From positions 1 through 41,682 of the forward strand of contig DAHUYA010000180.1 of the NCBI GenBank assembly GCA_027315445.1: DNA of 41,682 bases, in the 5' to 3' direction. Every line of letters starts with the position of its first letter. The first letter of the stretch is position 1. The translations under genes and the position numbers were made by a program. Positions 1 to 8,459 of the stretch are shown in pieces. A model generated the notes under the pieces. It worked only from the letters and a program-made list of their open reading frames with translations, did no database searches and was not told where the DNA came from. The DNA comes from Acidimicrobiaceae bacterium. GTDB taxonomy: Bacteria; Actinomycetota; Acidimicrobiia; Acidimicrobiales; RAAP-2.

Positions 1-1
1 G

Positions 2-556
2 ACCCAGTTGACGATGTTGACCGCCCAGGACCTTTTGTTCGGGCCGACGCTGCGACGCTTCCCCGGGCTCCGGGTGGCGCTGTCGGAGGGCGGGATCGGG
101 TGGATCCCCTACTACCTCGACCGGATCGACCGGCACGTCCGGAACCAGACGTGGACCCACAACGACTTCGGGGACGAGCTCCCCTCGGAGGTCTTCGCCA
201 AGCACTTCCTCGCCTGCTTCATCACCGACCCCTCGGGGCTGAAGATGCGCCAGCGGATCGGTGTCGACGTCCTCGCGTGGGAATGCGACTACCCGCACTC
301 GGACACCACCTGGCCGGAATCGCCCGAGCTGCTCATGGACGAGCTCGACGGAGCCGGGGCGACCGACCAAGAGGTCCACAAGATCACCTGGGAGAACAGC
401 GCCCGCTTCTTCGACTGGGACCCGTTCGCCCACTTCACCAAGGCCCAGGCCACCGTCGGCGCCCTCCGGGCGCTGGCCACCGACGTGGACACCACCCGGG
501 CGTCCAAGGAAGAGTGGCGCCGGCGCAACGAGGCGGCCGGGATCGGCGCCGTCTAG
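2..556 (+). CDS. Amidohydrolase (amidohydrolase_2 / ACMSD-like TIM barrel), C-terminal part
   Basis: This is the end of a gene that begins left of the window; the frame is open from base 2. About 184 residues remain. They read as the C-terminal half of an amidohydrolase_2 family metal-dependent TIM barrel, with LRRFPGLRVALSEGGIGW (the FP.L+++..E.G..W strand) and later the WECDYPHSDTTWP segment that supplies the metal-binding Asp in D-Y-P-H. The closing segment ITWENSARFF.WDP is the usual C-terminal helix (N..R.F). Members hydrolyse or decarboxylate small organic acids. The substrate is not readable here. A second gene of the same family lies at 4243-5426, which supports a catabolic locus. The methionine at base 14 is internal, not the start. 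Confidence 0.85.
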   Translation, partial: TQLTMLTAQDLLFGPTLRRFPGLRVALSEGGIGWIPYYLDRIDRHVRNQTWTHNDFGDELPSEVFAKHFLACFITDPSGLKMRQRIGVDVLAWECDYPHSDTTWPESPELLMDELDGAGATDQEVHKITWENSARFFDWDPFAHFTKAQATVGALRALATDVDTTRASKEEWRRRNEAAGIGAV

Positions 557-572
557 CGGCGAGCGGTCCCGG

Positions 573-1793
573 TCAGGTCACGACACCGTCGACCTTCAGG
601 GACACCACCTCTTCCCAGTCGAGCCCGAGCCCGGTGAGCACCTCGTCGGTGTGCTCGGCGAAGCGCGGGGCGCGCCCCAGGTCGGGCGGCCGCTCGTCGA
701 ACTGCACCGGGCTGGCCACCAGCCGGTAGTCCGGTCCGTCGCCGCCGGGGACGGTGCGCAGGTACCCGTTGCTCCGGACCTGGGGATCGTCGGCCACCTG
801 CAGGGTGTCCTGCACCGGTGCCCATGGGCCGCTCAGGGTGGCGAGGGCGGCGGTCCAGTACGAGAGGGGCTGGGCCGCGATCGCCTCGGCGACGAGGGCC
901 GCCGCCTCCTCGGCATGGGCCGCGATGTCCTCGGCCGAGGCGAACCGGGGGTCCTCGGCCGCCTCCGGTCGCCCGATGTGCCGGCAGACCTCGGCCCAGT
1001 AGCGCCCGGGTTGGAGCATCACCAGGGACAGGTACCGGCCGTCGGCCGTCCGGTAGAGGGACGACAGGGGGTTGCCCGAGCCGAGGGTCCCGGTCCGGGG
1101 GGCCTCCCACGGCCGCCGCAGGAGCAGCGACGAGCTGACGGCCATGCCCATCGCCCACAGCCCGCTGCCGAGCAGCGAGACGTCGACGACCGAGGTCTCC
1201 CCGGTGCGCTCGCGGGCGAAGAGGGCGGCGGCGATCCCACCGGCCAGGTTGGTCCCCGAGATCGTGTCGCCGTAGGCCGGGGCGGGTGGGGGGATCAACC
1301 CCTCCACGTCCGGCGGGGTGATGCTGGCCGCGGTGGAGGCCCGGCTCCAGAAGGCCGTCATGTCGTAGCCGCCACGGTCCGCCTCCTCGCCCCGGGCGCC
1401 CAGCGCGCTACCCCGGGCGTAGACGATCCTCGGGTTCACCCCTCGGATGTGCTCGACGTCGATCTCGAAGCGCTGCCGGCTGCCCGGCAGGAGGCTGGTG
1501 AGGAAGACGTCGGACTGGCGGGCGAGCCGGTAGAGCACCTCGCGACCCCGCTCCTGTGTGAGGTCGAGCCCGATGCTCCGCTTGCCCCGGTTCGGGTGCT
1601 CGACGTTGGGGTTGAGGTCCCCCTCGACCACGAAGGACCCGGTGCGGCGCAGGCCCCGCTGCGGGTCCCCGGTCACCGCGTGCTCGACCTTCAGGACCTC
1701 GGCGCCCCAGTCGGCGAGCACGGCCCCCGCCGAGGTGACGAAGCCGTACATGGCGACCTCGAGCACTCGGACGCCGCTCATCGGGCTCTGCAT
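573..1793 (-). CDS. Class III CoA-transferase (CaiB/BaiF family)
   Basis: A 406-residue protein, the usual length for the CaiB/BaiF family, which moves CoA between acyl-CoA and free acids. The N-terminus SGVRVLEVAMYGFVTSAGAVLADWGAEV is the family Rossmann-like start, followed by LKVEH and then RGKRSIGLDLTQERGREVLYRLARQSDV, also typical. In this family the catalytic Asp normally sits in a N-P-..-I-Y-..-G region; here NPRIVYARGSALGARG matches, but the Asp itself is not obvious. The start at 1793 has a GGAGG about ten bases upstream; a second ATG at 1781 is possible. It is transcribed away from the solute-binding protein gene at 2022, so the two share the 1794-2021 control region. It probably activates an acid in the catabolic route of this locus; the substrate is unknown. 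Confidence 0.88.
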   Translation of the reverse strand: MQSPMSGVRVLEVAMYGFVTSAGAVLADWGAEVLKVEHAVTGDPQRGLRRTGSFVVEGDLNPNVEHPNRGKRSIGLDLTQERGREVLYRLARQSDVFLTSLLPGSRQRFEIDVEHIRGVNPRIVYARGSALGARGEEADRGGYDMTAFWSRASTAASITPPDVEGLIPPPAPAYGDTISGTNLAGGIAAALFARERTGETSVVDVSLLGSGLWAMGMAVSSSLLLRRPWEAPRTGTLGSGNPLSSLYRTADGRYLSLVMLQPGRYWAEVCRHIGRPEAAEDPRFASAEDIAAHAEEAAALVAEAIAAQPLSYWTAALATLSGPWAPVQDTLQVADDPQVRSNGYLRTVPGGDGPDYRLVASPVQFDERPPDLGRAPRFAEHTDEVLTGLGLDWEEVVSLKVDGVVT

Positions 1794-1827
1794 GGGCGAC
1801 CGCCCTCCGGAGATTCGGTTGCGCCGA

Positions 1828-1839
1828 CCGACCGGTCGG
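1828..1839. promoter_or_regulatory. Candidate operator: perfect 12-bp palindrome CCGACCGGTCGG
   Basis: The 12-bp perfect palindrome lies 35 bp upstream of the CoA-transferase start, in the divergent intergenic region. Its form (GACCGGTC core) resembles TetR-family operators of actinobacteria. Which regulator binds it is unknown; the TetR gene at 10498-11229 is one candidate. Confidence 0.4.
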
Positions 1840-1893
1840 ACCAAGATGGTGGCGCTGACCGTCGCAGCTTCGTAAAGAACTGACCTGAACCTG

Positions 1894-1921
1894 TTGCGAA
1901 AACTAGCTTCTCTGTTACAGT
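1894..1921 (+). promoter_or_regulatory. Possible promoter of the solute-binding protein gene
   Basis: TTGCGA (1894-1899) and TACAGT (1916-1921) are separated by 16 bp, in an AT-richer stretch that stands out from its surroundings. It lies about 100 bp upstream of the start codon, which would leave a fairly long 5' leader. Confidence 0.35.
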
Positions 1922-2021
1922 GAGACAAGTTTCCCGGCGATTGAGTTACGACGCACGGGGGCGCGCCGGCCACCGGGCCGCGCGGCGCGACGGGGGCAAC
2001 ACCATGGGAGTGGGAGGGACG

Positions 2022-3263
2022 ATGGGTCTTCGACTGGCAAAGGTTTCGCTCGCCGCGGCGACGCTGCTCGGCGTCCTCGGCGTGCTGTCGGGGCCGATGG
2101 CTCCGAGTGCCTCGGCCGCGCCGGCGCCGATCACGATCGCCTACATCAGCTCGCTCACCGGCCCCGGTGGACCCCAGGATGCCTCCTCGCCGGCCGGCTT
2201 CCTCGCCCGGATCGACCTCCAGAACGCCCAGGGCGGCGTGCACGGGCACAAGCTGGTGCCGCTCGTGCTCGACGACCAGACCAACCCGGCGGACATCGCC
2301 ACCGTGGTGCAGCTCGCCATCTCGAAGGGGGCCTTCGGGATCGTCTCGCAGAGCCCGCTGTTCTTCTTGGCCGCCAAGTACCCCCAGCAGGCCGGCGTCC
2401 CGGTGACCGGCTCCTACGACGACGGCCCGGAATGGGGCCAGCAGCCCTACACCAACATGTTCGCCTCCGACGAGGGCAGCGTCGACCCGAAGTACCCGGT
2501 CAACACCCAGCTGGGCGACCTCTTCAAGAAGCTCGGCGGCTCGGTGCTCGGCGCCTACGGCTACGGCATCTCGCCGTCCTCGAGCCGGGCGGCCATCGCC
2601 ACCGCCAAGTCGTTCGAGCACGCCGGGGGGAAGGTGGGCGTCCTCAACACCTCGGTTCCCTTCGGCGCGGTCGACTTCACCACCGACGCACTCATCGCCA
2701 AGCAGCACGGGATCAACGCCCTGTCGCCGGCGATGGACGGCAACTCCAACTACGCCCTGGCCACCGCGCTCGAGCAGGCCGGGGTCAAGCTGAAGGCGGT
2801 GGTCTTCGCCACGGGCTACGAGCCGGGCGTGATCCACTCGCCGGTGTGGAACACCCTGCAGGGTGACTACTTCCTGTCGCTGTTCCGCCCCTGGGACCTC
2901 CCCAACGCCGGCACCCGGCAGATGCAGGCCGCAATGGAGAAGTACCAGCACTTCACCAAGAGCCAGTTCCCCACCTTCGGCCAAGCCGAGGCGTGGGCGG
3001 GTGCCGACCTCATGATCAAGGGGCTCGAGATGGCAGGCAAGAACCCGACGAGGCCGGCGGTGATCAAGGACCTCCGTGGCCTGAAGGCGTACAACGACAA
3101 CGGCCAGCTGCCGATCACGATCAACTACTCGACCATCTTCGGCCACGACCCGGCCCAGACCTGCGCCTGGATCATGAAGGCGGTCAAGAACGGCTTCGTC
3201 CCCTGGTCGACCAAGCCCTTCTGCGGGACCGACCTGCCGGGCACCTCGACGGCCAGCTCCTAG
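2022..3263 (+). CDS. Secreted solute-binding protein, branched-chain amino acid ABC type (LivK-like)
   Basis: About 413 residues with an N-terminal signal sequence: a charged start, the hydrophobic VSLAAATLLGVLGVLSG, and a likely cleavage after ASA-A. The mature part begins ITIAYISSLTGPGG, the first strand of periplasmic-binding fold type I (Peripla_BP_6). It continues with GGVHGHKLVPLVLDDQT.P and later AEAWAGADLMIKGLEMAGKNPTR, both typical of this family. It should capture a solute outside the membrane for an ABC importer, but no permease or ATPase gene of that transporter is in the window. In catabolic loci such proteins often bind aromatic or short carboxylic acids. The start is chosen at 2022 for the signal peptide and an adjacent GGAGGG; ATG at 2004 and GTG at 1920 are in frame. 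Confidence 0.85.
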   Translation: MGLRLAKVSLAAATLLGVLGVLSGPMAPSASAAPAPITIAYISSLTGPGGPQDASSPAGFLARIDLQNAQGGVHGHKLVPLVLDDQTNPADIATVVQLAISKGAFGIVSQSPLFFLAAKYPQQAGVPVTGSYDDGPEWGQQPYTNMFASDEGSVDPKYPVNTQLGDLFKKLGGSVLGAYGYGISPSSSRAAIATAKSFEHAGGKVGVLNTSVPFGAVDFTTDALIAKQHGINALSPAMDGNSNYALATALEQAGVKLKAVVFATGYEPGVIHSPVWNTLQGDYFLSLFRPWDLPNAGTRQMQAAMEKYQHFTKSQFPTFGQAEAWAGADLMIKGLEMAGKNPTRPAVIKDLRGLKAYNDNGQLPITINYSTIFGHDPAQTCAWIMKAVKNGFVPWSTKPFCGTDLPGTSTASS

Positions 3264-3275
3264 CCGCAGGCCGCC

Positions 3276-3340
3276 CGCACGGGGCCCCCGCACGGGGCCC
3301 CCGCACGGGGCCGTCATGCGGGGCCGTTATGCGGGGCCGT
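3276..3340. repeat. Tandem repeat, five 13-bp units
   Basis: Three copies of CGCACGGGGCCCC are followed by two of YATGCGGGGCCGT, exactly in 13-bp register, directly after the solute-binding protein gene. The self-complementary GGGGCCCC cores can form hairpins, so it may act as a transcription end signal. The next gene starts at 3416. Confidence 0.85.
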
Positions 3341-3415
3341 TCGGGACAGCGGTGGAGCGCTCGGGGCGCCCCGCCGGCTCCCGACGGGCGCCTGCCAGCC
3401 CGTAGTCTCCCGTCC

Positions 3416-4168
3416 GTGAACCGCGGTGCCCGGACGGCGGACCAAGAGGAGCAGGAGGGTGAGGCGGTCCGGCCGCCGGGAGTCGACGGGGCCTTGCGCG
3501 GCACCCTGTTCACCCCCCCGGCGGGGCGGCGGTCCCCGGCGATCGTGGTGCTGCCGGAGATCGACGGCTACTCGGCCGGCACCGAGGCGGCCGCCCGGCG
3601 GCTGGCCGGCGGCGGGTACCTGGCGCTTGCCCTCGACCCCTTCGCCGGAGTCGGCGGGACGCCCCCACTGCGGTCGCGGGCCGACACCGTCGCCTGGGTG
3701 CTCTCCCTCAACGAGCGGCGGCACCTTTCCGACGTGGCCCAGGCCATCGCCTGGCTCCGGGCACACCCGACAGCCGACGGGCGTCTGGGCCTGCTCGGCT
3801 TCTCGGCCGGGGGTCGCTACTCGCTCCTGCTCGCCACCGAGCCCCACGGCATCGACGCCGTCGTCACCTTCTACGCCCCGCCCTGGCCGCGCGAGTCGCT
3901 GCAGACCGTGATGGCCTCGGGCGACCACCTCCCGCGCGTGCGCCCCCCGATCTGCGCCCTCTTCGCCGAGCAGGACGACTTCGTCCCGCCGGCGGTGCTC
4001 GACCGGTACCGGGCGGCGACCACCGGCCGGGTCGGCGACGAGATCCACGTCCTGCCGGGACGGCACCTGTTCGCCAACCCGGTCCGGCGGGCCTACCAGG
4101 CCGACTCGACGGAGCAGGCCTGGCGCCTCGCCCTCGCCTTCCTCGGCCGCCACCTCGGACCGCACTAG
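3416..4168 (+). CDS. Dienelactone hydrolase family alpha/beta hydrolase
   Basis: A 250-residue protein of dienelactone hydrolase type. After a short charged start it runs GTLFTPPAGRRSPAIVVLPEIDGY (first strand and oxyanion region) and AARRLAGGGYLALALDPF. A nucleophile elbow GFSAGG puts the catalytic Ser near residue 130. AEQDDFVPP carries the acid Asp near 186, and GRHLFAN the His near 217. Classical dienelactone hydrolases use Cys as nucleophile; this one has Ser, as many family members do. The GTG start at 3416 begins right after the spacer that follows the 13-bp repeats; no strong ribosome site is visible. An ester or lactone cleavage step in the catabolic locus is plausible, substrate unknown. 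Confidence 0.82.
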   Translation: MNRGARTADQEEQEGEAVRPPGVDGALRGTLFTPPAGRRSPAIVVLPEIDGYSAGTEAAARRLAGGGYLALALDPFAGVGGTPPLRSRADTVAWVLSLNERRHLSDVAQAIAWLRAHPTADGRLGLLGFSAGGRYSLLLATEPHGIDAVVTFYAPPWPRESLQTVMASGDHLPRVRPPICALFAEQDDFVPPAVLDRYRAATTGRVGDEIHVLPGRHLFANPVRRAYQADSTEQAWRLALAFLGRHLGPH

Positions 4169-4181
4169 CGAGCCGTCACGC

Positions 4182-4210
4182 TTGCTGCGATGGGGGCTCT
4201 CACTTACGAT
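4182..4210 (+). promoter_or_regulatory. Probable promoter of the frameshifted amidohydrolase operon
   Basis: TTGCTG (4182-4187) and TACGAT (4205-4210) with exactly 17 bp between them, 32 bp before the ATG at 4243, which has an AGGAGGAG ribosome site. The expected start of transcription falls between the two. Confidence 0.55.
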
Positions 4211-4242
4211 AATGGCGTTCTCAGCAGACGAGGAGGAGCCTC

Positions 4243-5426
4243 ATGTCCAGAGTCCCGCTGTTCGACGCCGACAACCACATGTACGAGACGAAGGACGCCC
4301 TGACCAAGTTCCTCCCCGACCGCTACCGCGGGGTGATCGACTACGTGGACGTGCGCGGCCGGACCAAGATCGTGGTGCGCGGCCAGATCAGCGAGTACAT
4401 CCCCAACCCCACCTTCGACGTGGTGGCCAGACCCGGCGCGCAGGAGGACTACTACCGGGGGGGAACCCCGAGGGGAAGAGCCGCCGCGAGATCTTCGGCG
4501 AGCCCATCCGCGCCATTCCGGCCTTCCGGGAGCCGGCGCCCCGCCTCGAGCTGATGGACGAGCAGGGGGTCGACCGGGCCCTCATGTTCCCGACCCTGGC
4601 CAGTCTGATCGAGGAGCGGCTGCGCGACGACCCAGACCTCATCCACGTCGTGGTCCACGCCCTCAACCAGTGGATGCACGAGACCTGGTCCTTCAACTAC
4701 CAGGACCGGATCTTCGCCACTCCGGTCATCAGCCTCCCGGTGGTCGAGAAGGCGATCGAGGAGCTCGAGTGGGTGGTGGCCCGTGGCGCCCGGGCGATCC
4801 TGATCCGCCCGGCACCGGTCCCCGGCCACCGCGGTCCCCGGTCCTTCGGCCTGCCCGAGTTCGATCCCTTCTGGGAGAAGGTCGTGGAGGCGGACCTCCT
4901 GGTCGGCATGCACTCGTCCGACAGCGGCTACTCCCGCTACGCCAACGAGTGGACGGGCGGCCACGCCGAGATGCTCCCGTTCCAGCCGCAGGCCTTCCGG
5001 ATGCTGCTCGAATGGCGCCCGATCGAGGACGCGGTGGCCGCCATGGTGTGCCACGGCGCCCTCTCACGCTTCCCCCGGCTCAAGGTGGCGGTGATCGAGA
5101 ACGGCAGCAGCTGGGTGGAGCCGCTCCTCAAGGCCATGGCCGACGTCTACGAGAAGATGCCCCAGGACTTCATGGAGGACCCGGTAGACGTGGTCAAGCG
5201 CAACGTCTCCATCAGCCCCTTCTGGGAAGAGGATCTCGGGGCGCTGGCCGAGGTGCTGGGCGAGGACCACGTGCTGTTCGGGTCCGACTACCCCCACCCC
5301 GAGGGCCTGGCCGAGCCGGCGACCTTCACCGACGGGCTCTCCCACTTGCCGGAGCCGACGGTCGCCAAGATCATGGGCGGGAACTTGGCCCGTCTGATGA
5401 ACGTCGCCGACGTCGCGGCCGCCTGA
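4243..5426 (+). pseudogene. Amidohydrolase_2 family protein, one-base frameshift in a G7 tract
   Basis: The gene starts at ATG 4243 behind AGGAGGAG with the family N-terminus PLFDADNHMYET, in frame 1. At the run of seven G (4457-4463) the homology moves to another frame: frame 1 gives YYRGGTPRGR, while the other frame continues with NPEGKSRREIFGEP and then a complete amidohydrolase barrel (MHSSDSGY, VAVIENGSSWVEP, FGSDYPHPEGL, NLARLMNV) to the stop at 5426. One more G would give a continuous protein of about 394 residues. It is therefore a real disruption, a homopolymer sequencing error, or a slippage site. The downstream gene at 5451 is 24 bp away and likely in the same operon. Confidence 0.85.
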
Positions 5427-5450
5427 CCGCCGCCCGAGACAGGAGGAGCG

Positions 5451-6716
5451 ATGCCCCGCCCCCGGACCCCGCCGGCCCCGATCCGCCTGCGGGCCGCCCG
5501 CATGCTCGACGTCGTCACCGGCGAGCTCGTCACGCCGGGTGACCTGCTGATCGAGGACGGCCGCATCGTCTCCCTCTCCCCCACCTCGGTCCCCTCGGGA
5601 TCAGAGGAGATCGATCTCGGCGACCTGACGCTCCTCCCCGGACTGATGGACATGGAGGTCAACCTCCTCCTCGGCGGCCCGAACCACGAGAGCCCCCTCA
5701 ACCCGGTGCAGGACGACCCGGCGCTGCGCACCCTGCGGGCGGTGGCCAACGCCCGTCGCACCCTGCGGGCGGGGTTCACCACCGTCCGCAACCTGGGGCT
5801 CTTCGTCCAGACCGGCGGCCTGCTGCTCGACGTCGCCCTCAAGAGGGCCATCGACTTCGGCTGGATCGAGGGCCCCCGGGTGGTCCCGGCCGGCCACGCC
5901 ATCGCCCCCACCGGGGGGCACCTCGACCCCACCATGTTCCAGGCGCTCGCTCCCCACATCATGCCGCTCACCGTCGAGGAGGGCATCGCCAACGGCGTGG
6001 CCGAGGTCCGAAAGGCGGTCCGCTACCAGATCAAGTACGGGGCCGAGCTGATCAAGGTCTGCGCCTCCAACGGGGTCATGTCCCACACCGGCCCCGCCGG
6101 CGCCCAGCAGTACTCGGACGAGGAATTGCGGGCCATCGCCGACGAGGCCCACCGGGCCGGGCGAAAGGTGGCGGCCCACTGCATGGGCGACGGCGCGGTC
6201 CGGGCGGCGGTCGAGGCGGGGATCGACTGCATCGAGCACGGCTTCCTGGCCGGCAAGGACACGCTCGACCTGATGGCCGAGCGGGGCACCTTCCTGGTGG
6301 CGACCAGCTACCTGGCCGACGGGATGGACGTCTCGCGGGCCGCCCCCGAGCTGCAGGCCAAGGCGGCCGAGGTGTTCCCCCGGTCACGGGCGACCATCAG
6401 CATGGCGATCGAGCAGGGTGTGCGCATCGCCTGCGGCACCGACGCCCCCGCGATCCCGCACGGGCGCAACGCCAAGGAGCTGCTCGCCCTGGTCGACCGG
6501 GGCATGACCCCGCTGCAGGCGATCCGGGCGGCCACGGTGGTCTCGGCCGAGCTCATCGCGGCCGAGGACCGCGGCAGGCTCGAGGAGGGCCTGCTGGCCG
6601 ACGTGATCGCCGTGGCGGGCGACCCGACGTCCGACATCACCGCCACCGAGCGGGTGGCCTTCGTGATGAAGGGCGGCACCGTCTACCGCAACGACGCGGC
6701 CGGACCCCGAAGGTAG
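5451..6716 (+). CDS. Amidohydrolase, imidazolonepropionase/dipeptidase-like, with HxH replaced by ExN
   Basis: A 421-residue amidohydrolase_1 type protein with a strong AGGAGGAG site before the ATG. The N-terminal beta domain (DLLIEDGRIVSL) leads to LLPGLMDMEVNLLLGG. Family members have GLIDMHVHL here, so the two metal-binding His of HxH are Glu and Asn. Other barrel sites are kept: the Lys in AELIKVCASNGV, His in KVAAHCMGDGAV, His in CIEHGFLAG and Asp in ACGTDAPAIPHG. The C-terminus returns to the beta domain (GLLADVIAVAGDP). Such enzymes hydrolyse cyclic amides, dipeptides or organophosphates; with the changed site the chemistry cannot be guessed. It is probably co-transcribed with the preceding broken amidohydrolase. 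Confidence 0.85.
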   Translation: MPRPRTPPAPIRLRAARMLDVVTGELVTPGDLLIEDGRIVSLSPTSVPSGSEEIDLGDLTLLPGLMDMEVNLLLGGPNHESPLNPVQDDPALRTLRAVANARRTLRAGFTTVRNLGLFVQTGGLLLDVALKRAIDFGWIEGPRVVPAGHAIAPTGGHLDPTMFQALAPHIMPLTVEEGIANGVAEVRKAVRYQIKYGAELIKVCASNGVMSHTGPAGAQQYSDEELRAIADEAHRAGRKVAAHCMGDGAVRAAVEAGIDCIEHGFLAGKDTLDLMAERGTFLVATSYLADGMDVSRAAPELQAKAAEVFPRSRATISMAIEQGVRIACGTDAPAIPHGRNAKELLALVDRGMTPLQAIRAATVVSAELIAAEDRGRLEEGLLADVIAVAGDPTSDITATERVAFVMKGGTVYRNDAAGPRR

Positions 6717-6726
6717 CCCGAAGGCA

Positions 6727-6762
6727 GGGCGCCACCGCCGCCGTGGGCGCCACCGCCGCCGT
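6727..6762. repeat. Two exact tandem copies of an 18-bp unit
   Basis: GGGCGCCACCGCCGCCGT occurs twice in immediate succession in the 62-bp gap between the convergent genes ending at 6716 and 6779. Confidence 0.85.
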
Positions 6763-6778
6763 GGAGAGGCAGCCCGGT

Positions 6779-7105
6779 CTACGGGACGGGCTCGACGACC
6801 ACGTCGATCGACGAGGCCCCGCTGTCGGGCACCCTCGGCTGGCGCCAGACCTCCACCGGGAAGGAGACGGTGACCAGCGAGGAGAACAGCCAGAGCAGGT
6901 TGCGGTCCTGCTCGGCGATGCCCTCGATGGGCACGCCCTTCAGGTACTCCACCCCGTCCTCGAGCCGCGGGAACGCGGCGTCGTAGAAGGCCTGCAGCTC
7001 GTCCATCGAGCTGGCCAGGCGCTTGGCGAACCGGTCGCGCTCGCTGGGCAACACCCAGTCGGCGAACGGCTCGAGCTCGGCGAACACTTGGGGAAGGATC
7101 GGCAT
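6779..7105 (-). CDS. Small conserved-looking hypothetical protein linked to the Rieske oxygenase
   Basis: 108 residues, starting MPILPQVFAELEPFADWVLP, with ATG 7105 behind a GGAG about eight bases upstream. It begins 13 bp after the stop of the Rieske oxygenase gene on the same strand, so the two are almost certainly co-transcribed. The first 60 residues look helical and charged (SERDRFAKRLASSMDELQAF) and the rest contains a hydrophobic stretch NLLWLFSSLVTVSFPVEVW. I do not recognise a family. The position suggests an accessory or small subunit for the oxygenase, but this rests only on gene order. Confidence 0.7.
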   Translation of the reverse strand: MPILPQVFAELEPFADWVLPSERDRFAKRLASSMDELQAFYDAAFPRLEDGVEYLKGVPIEGIAEQDRNLLWLFSSLVTVSFPVEVWRQPRVPDSGASSIDVVVEPVP

Positions 7106-7118
7106 CTCGGTGCTCCTG

Positions 7119-8402
7119 TCACGAGGCGGCCGACACCCGCACCGTCGTGCGGGTCGGCCCACCCTGGTGGTCGGCGACGTACTGGCGGCAGGTCCGATGC
7201 AGATGGCGGAGCATGACCTCCTGGTCGCAGAGGGGGAACTCCCGCACGGCGCCGGTCTCGATCATCATTTGGGTCGCCTCGAGGGTGTTGCCGTCCTGCA
7301 GTCCGAACTCCTTGAAGGTCACCACCGCGAGCTCCTGCTCGAGCCGCTCGTAGGCGTTGGCCGGCGGCACGAAGTAGAGCGAGGTCTCGAAGACGTGAGT
7401 GTGGTGGGACGTCGGCCAGTAGTGGTAGGTGAGGTACCAGTTCGGCTTCCAGATCAGGATCATGAAATTCGGGAAGAACAGGTAGGAGTCGAGGCCCCAG
7501 GCAGGATGGCCCGAAGGGTTGAGCCCGGACGGGAGCGCGCCGATGTCCGGTGCGTCCCAGGGGCCGAACAGCCCGCTGCGCAGGACCCGGTCGATCGGCT
7601 TCACCATGCCGAGGTCCTTGGGCGGCGACATCCCGCCCCACGAGGACACCATCGCGTGCGGACCGTCGATGTCGTAGGCCAGCGCCTCGTAGCCGAAACT
7701 CTGGAGCTTGCGGGACTCCTCCTCGGTCGCCTGCTTCGCGTGGAGCACGGGTGCGTGGTAGAACTCGACGAAGGCGTCGATGAAGAGCTTCCAGTTGCTC
7801 CCCACCTCGGCCCGGTAGGTGTGCTTCTGGGTCATCAGGTGGAACGGGTAGCCCTCGATGCCGGCTCCGAGACGTCCCATGTACTCCCTGAGCGGCGGCG
7901 CGTCGGGGTCGAGGGTGACGAAGACGAACCCCTCCCAGACGTCGGTCCGGACCGGTGCCAGCCCGAAATTCGACTTGTCGAGGTTGAAGAATTCGTCCTC
8001 CTGCTGGACGAAGGTCAGGTTCCCCTGCAGGTCGTAGCGCCAGCCGTGGTACTTGCAGGTGAACTGGCGGCAGACCCCCTGGGTCTCCTCGCGGGGGTAG
8101 TCCTGCCACACCAGCTTGTTGCCGCGATGCCGGCACATGTTGTGGTAGGAGCGGACCTCGTCGTCCATGTCCCGGACGACGAGGACGGCGGTCCGGGCCG
8201 CATCGAGCTCCTTGGTGAAGTAGCTCCCCTTCCTCGGCAGCTGCTCCACCCGGCCGACGTTGAGCCAGGTACGCCGGAAGATGGCGTCGCGCTCGAGCTC
8301 GTAGAACTCCGGCGAGGTCGAGTCGTCGTAGACGACCGGCTCGGTGGCCAGCCCGAAGTGCTCGGTCCAGCTGCCCTCGGCAGGCTTGGTGAAGTGCGCC
8401 AT
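7119..8402 (-). CDS. Rieske [2Fe-2S] aromatic ring-hydroxylating oxygenase, large (alpha) subunit
   Basis: 427 residues. The Rieske domain has the C-x-H ... C-x2-H ligands in NMCRHRGNKLV (about residue 90) and FTCKYHGWRYD (about 115). The catalytic domain follows, with NWKLFIDAFVEFYHAPVLH: the Asp/Glu bridge and the two His that hold the mononuclear iron. Enzymes of this family insert oxygen into aromatic rings or carry out O- or N-demethylation using electrons from a separate reductase, which is not in the window. The ATG at 8402 has GGAGG nine bases upstream; an earlier in-frame start at 8453 lacks one. The gene is divergent from the P450 gene, with about 200 bp between them, and leads a two-gene unit with the 108-residue protein. 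Confidence 0.9.
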   Translation of the reverse strand: MAHFTKPAEGSWTEHFGLATEPVVYDDSTSPEFYELERDAIFRRTWLNVGRVEQLPRKGSYFTKELDAARTAVLVVRDMDDEVRSYHNMCRHRGNKLVWQDYPREETQGVCRQFTCKYHGWRYDLQGNLTFVQQEDEFFNLDKSNFGLAPVRTDVWEGFVFVTLDPDAPPLREYMGRLGAGIEGYPFHLMTQKHTYRAEVGSNWKLFIDAFVEFYHAPVLHAKQATEEESRKLQSFGYEALAYDIDGPHAMVSSWGGMSPPKDLGMVKPIDRVLRSGLFGPWDAPDIGALPSGLNPSGHPAWGLDSYLFFPNFMILIWKPNWYLTYHYWPTSHHTHVFETSLYFVPPANAYERLEQELAVVTFKEFGLQDGNTLEATQMMIETGAVREFPLCDQEVMLRHLHRTCRQYVADHQGGPTRTTVRVSAAS

Positions 8403-8459
8403 GTGCGTCGTCCTCCCTCGGCGTTCCCCCGGAACGGTATCACTGCTCTCCATCTCTGA

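Noticed and set aside
261-1883. A 540-residue plus-strand open frame overlapping the CoA-transferase
   Set aside because: It is the reverse of the CoA-transferase gene, with Gly/Arg/Pro-rich sequence typical of antisense frames in high-GC DNA.
573-3317. A 914-residue minus-strand open frame across the CoA-transferase and solute-binding protein genes
   Set aside because: Only the part from 1793 to 573 is a real gene (the CoA-transferase). The upstream part is the antisense of the solute-binding protein gene and has no family signature.
7023-8459. A 478-residue plus-strand open frame over the Rieske oxygenase
   Set aside because: Antisense shadow; the minus strand has clear Rieske and iron-binding motifs.
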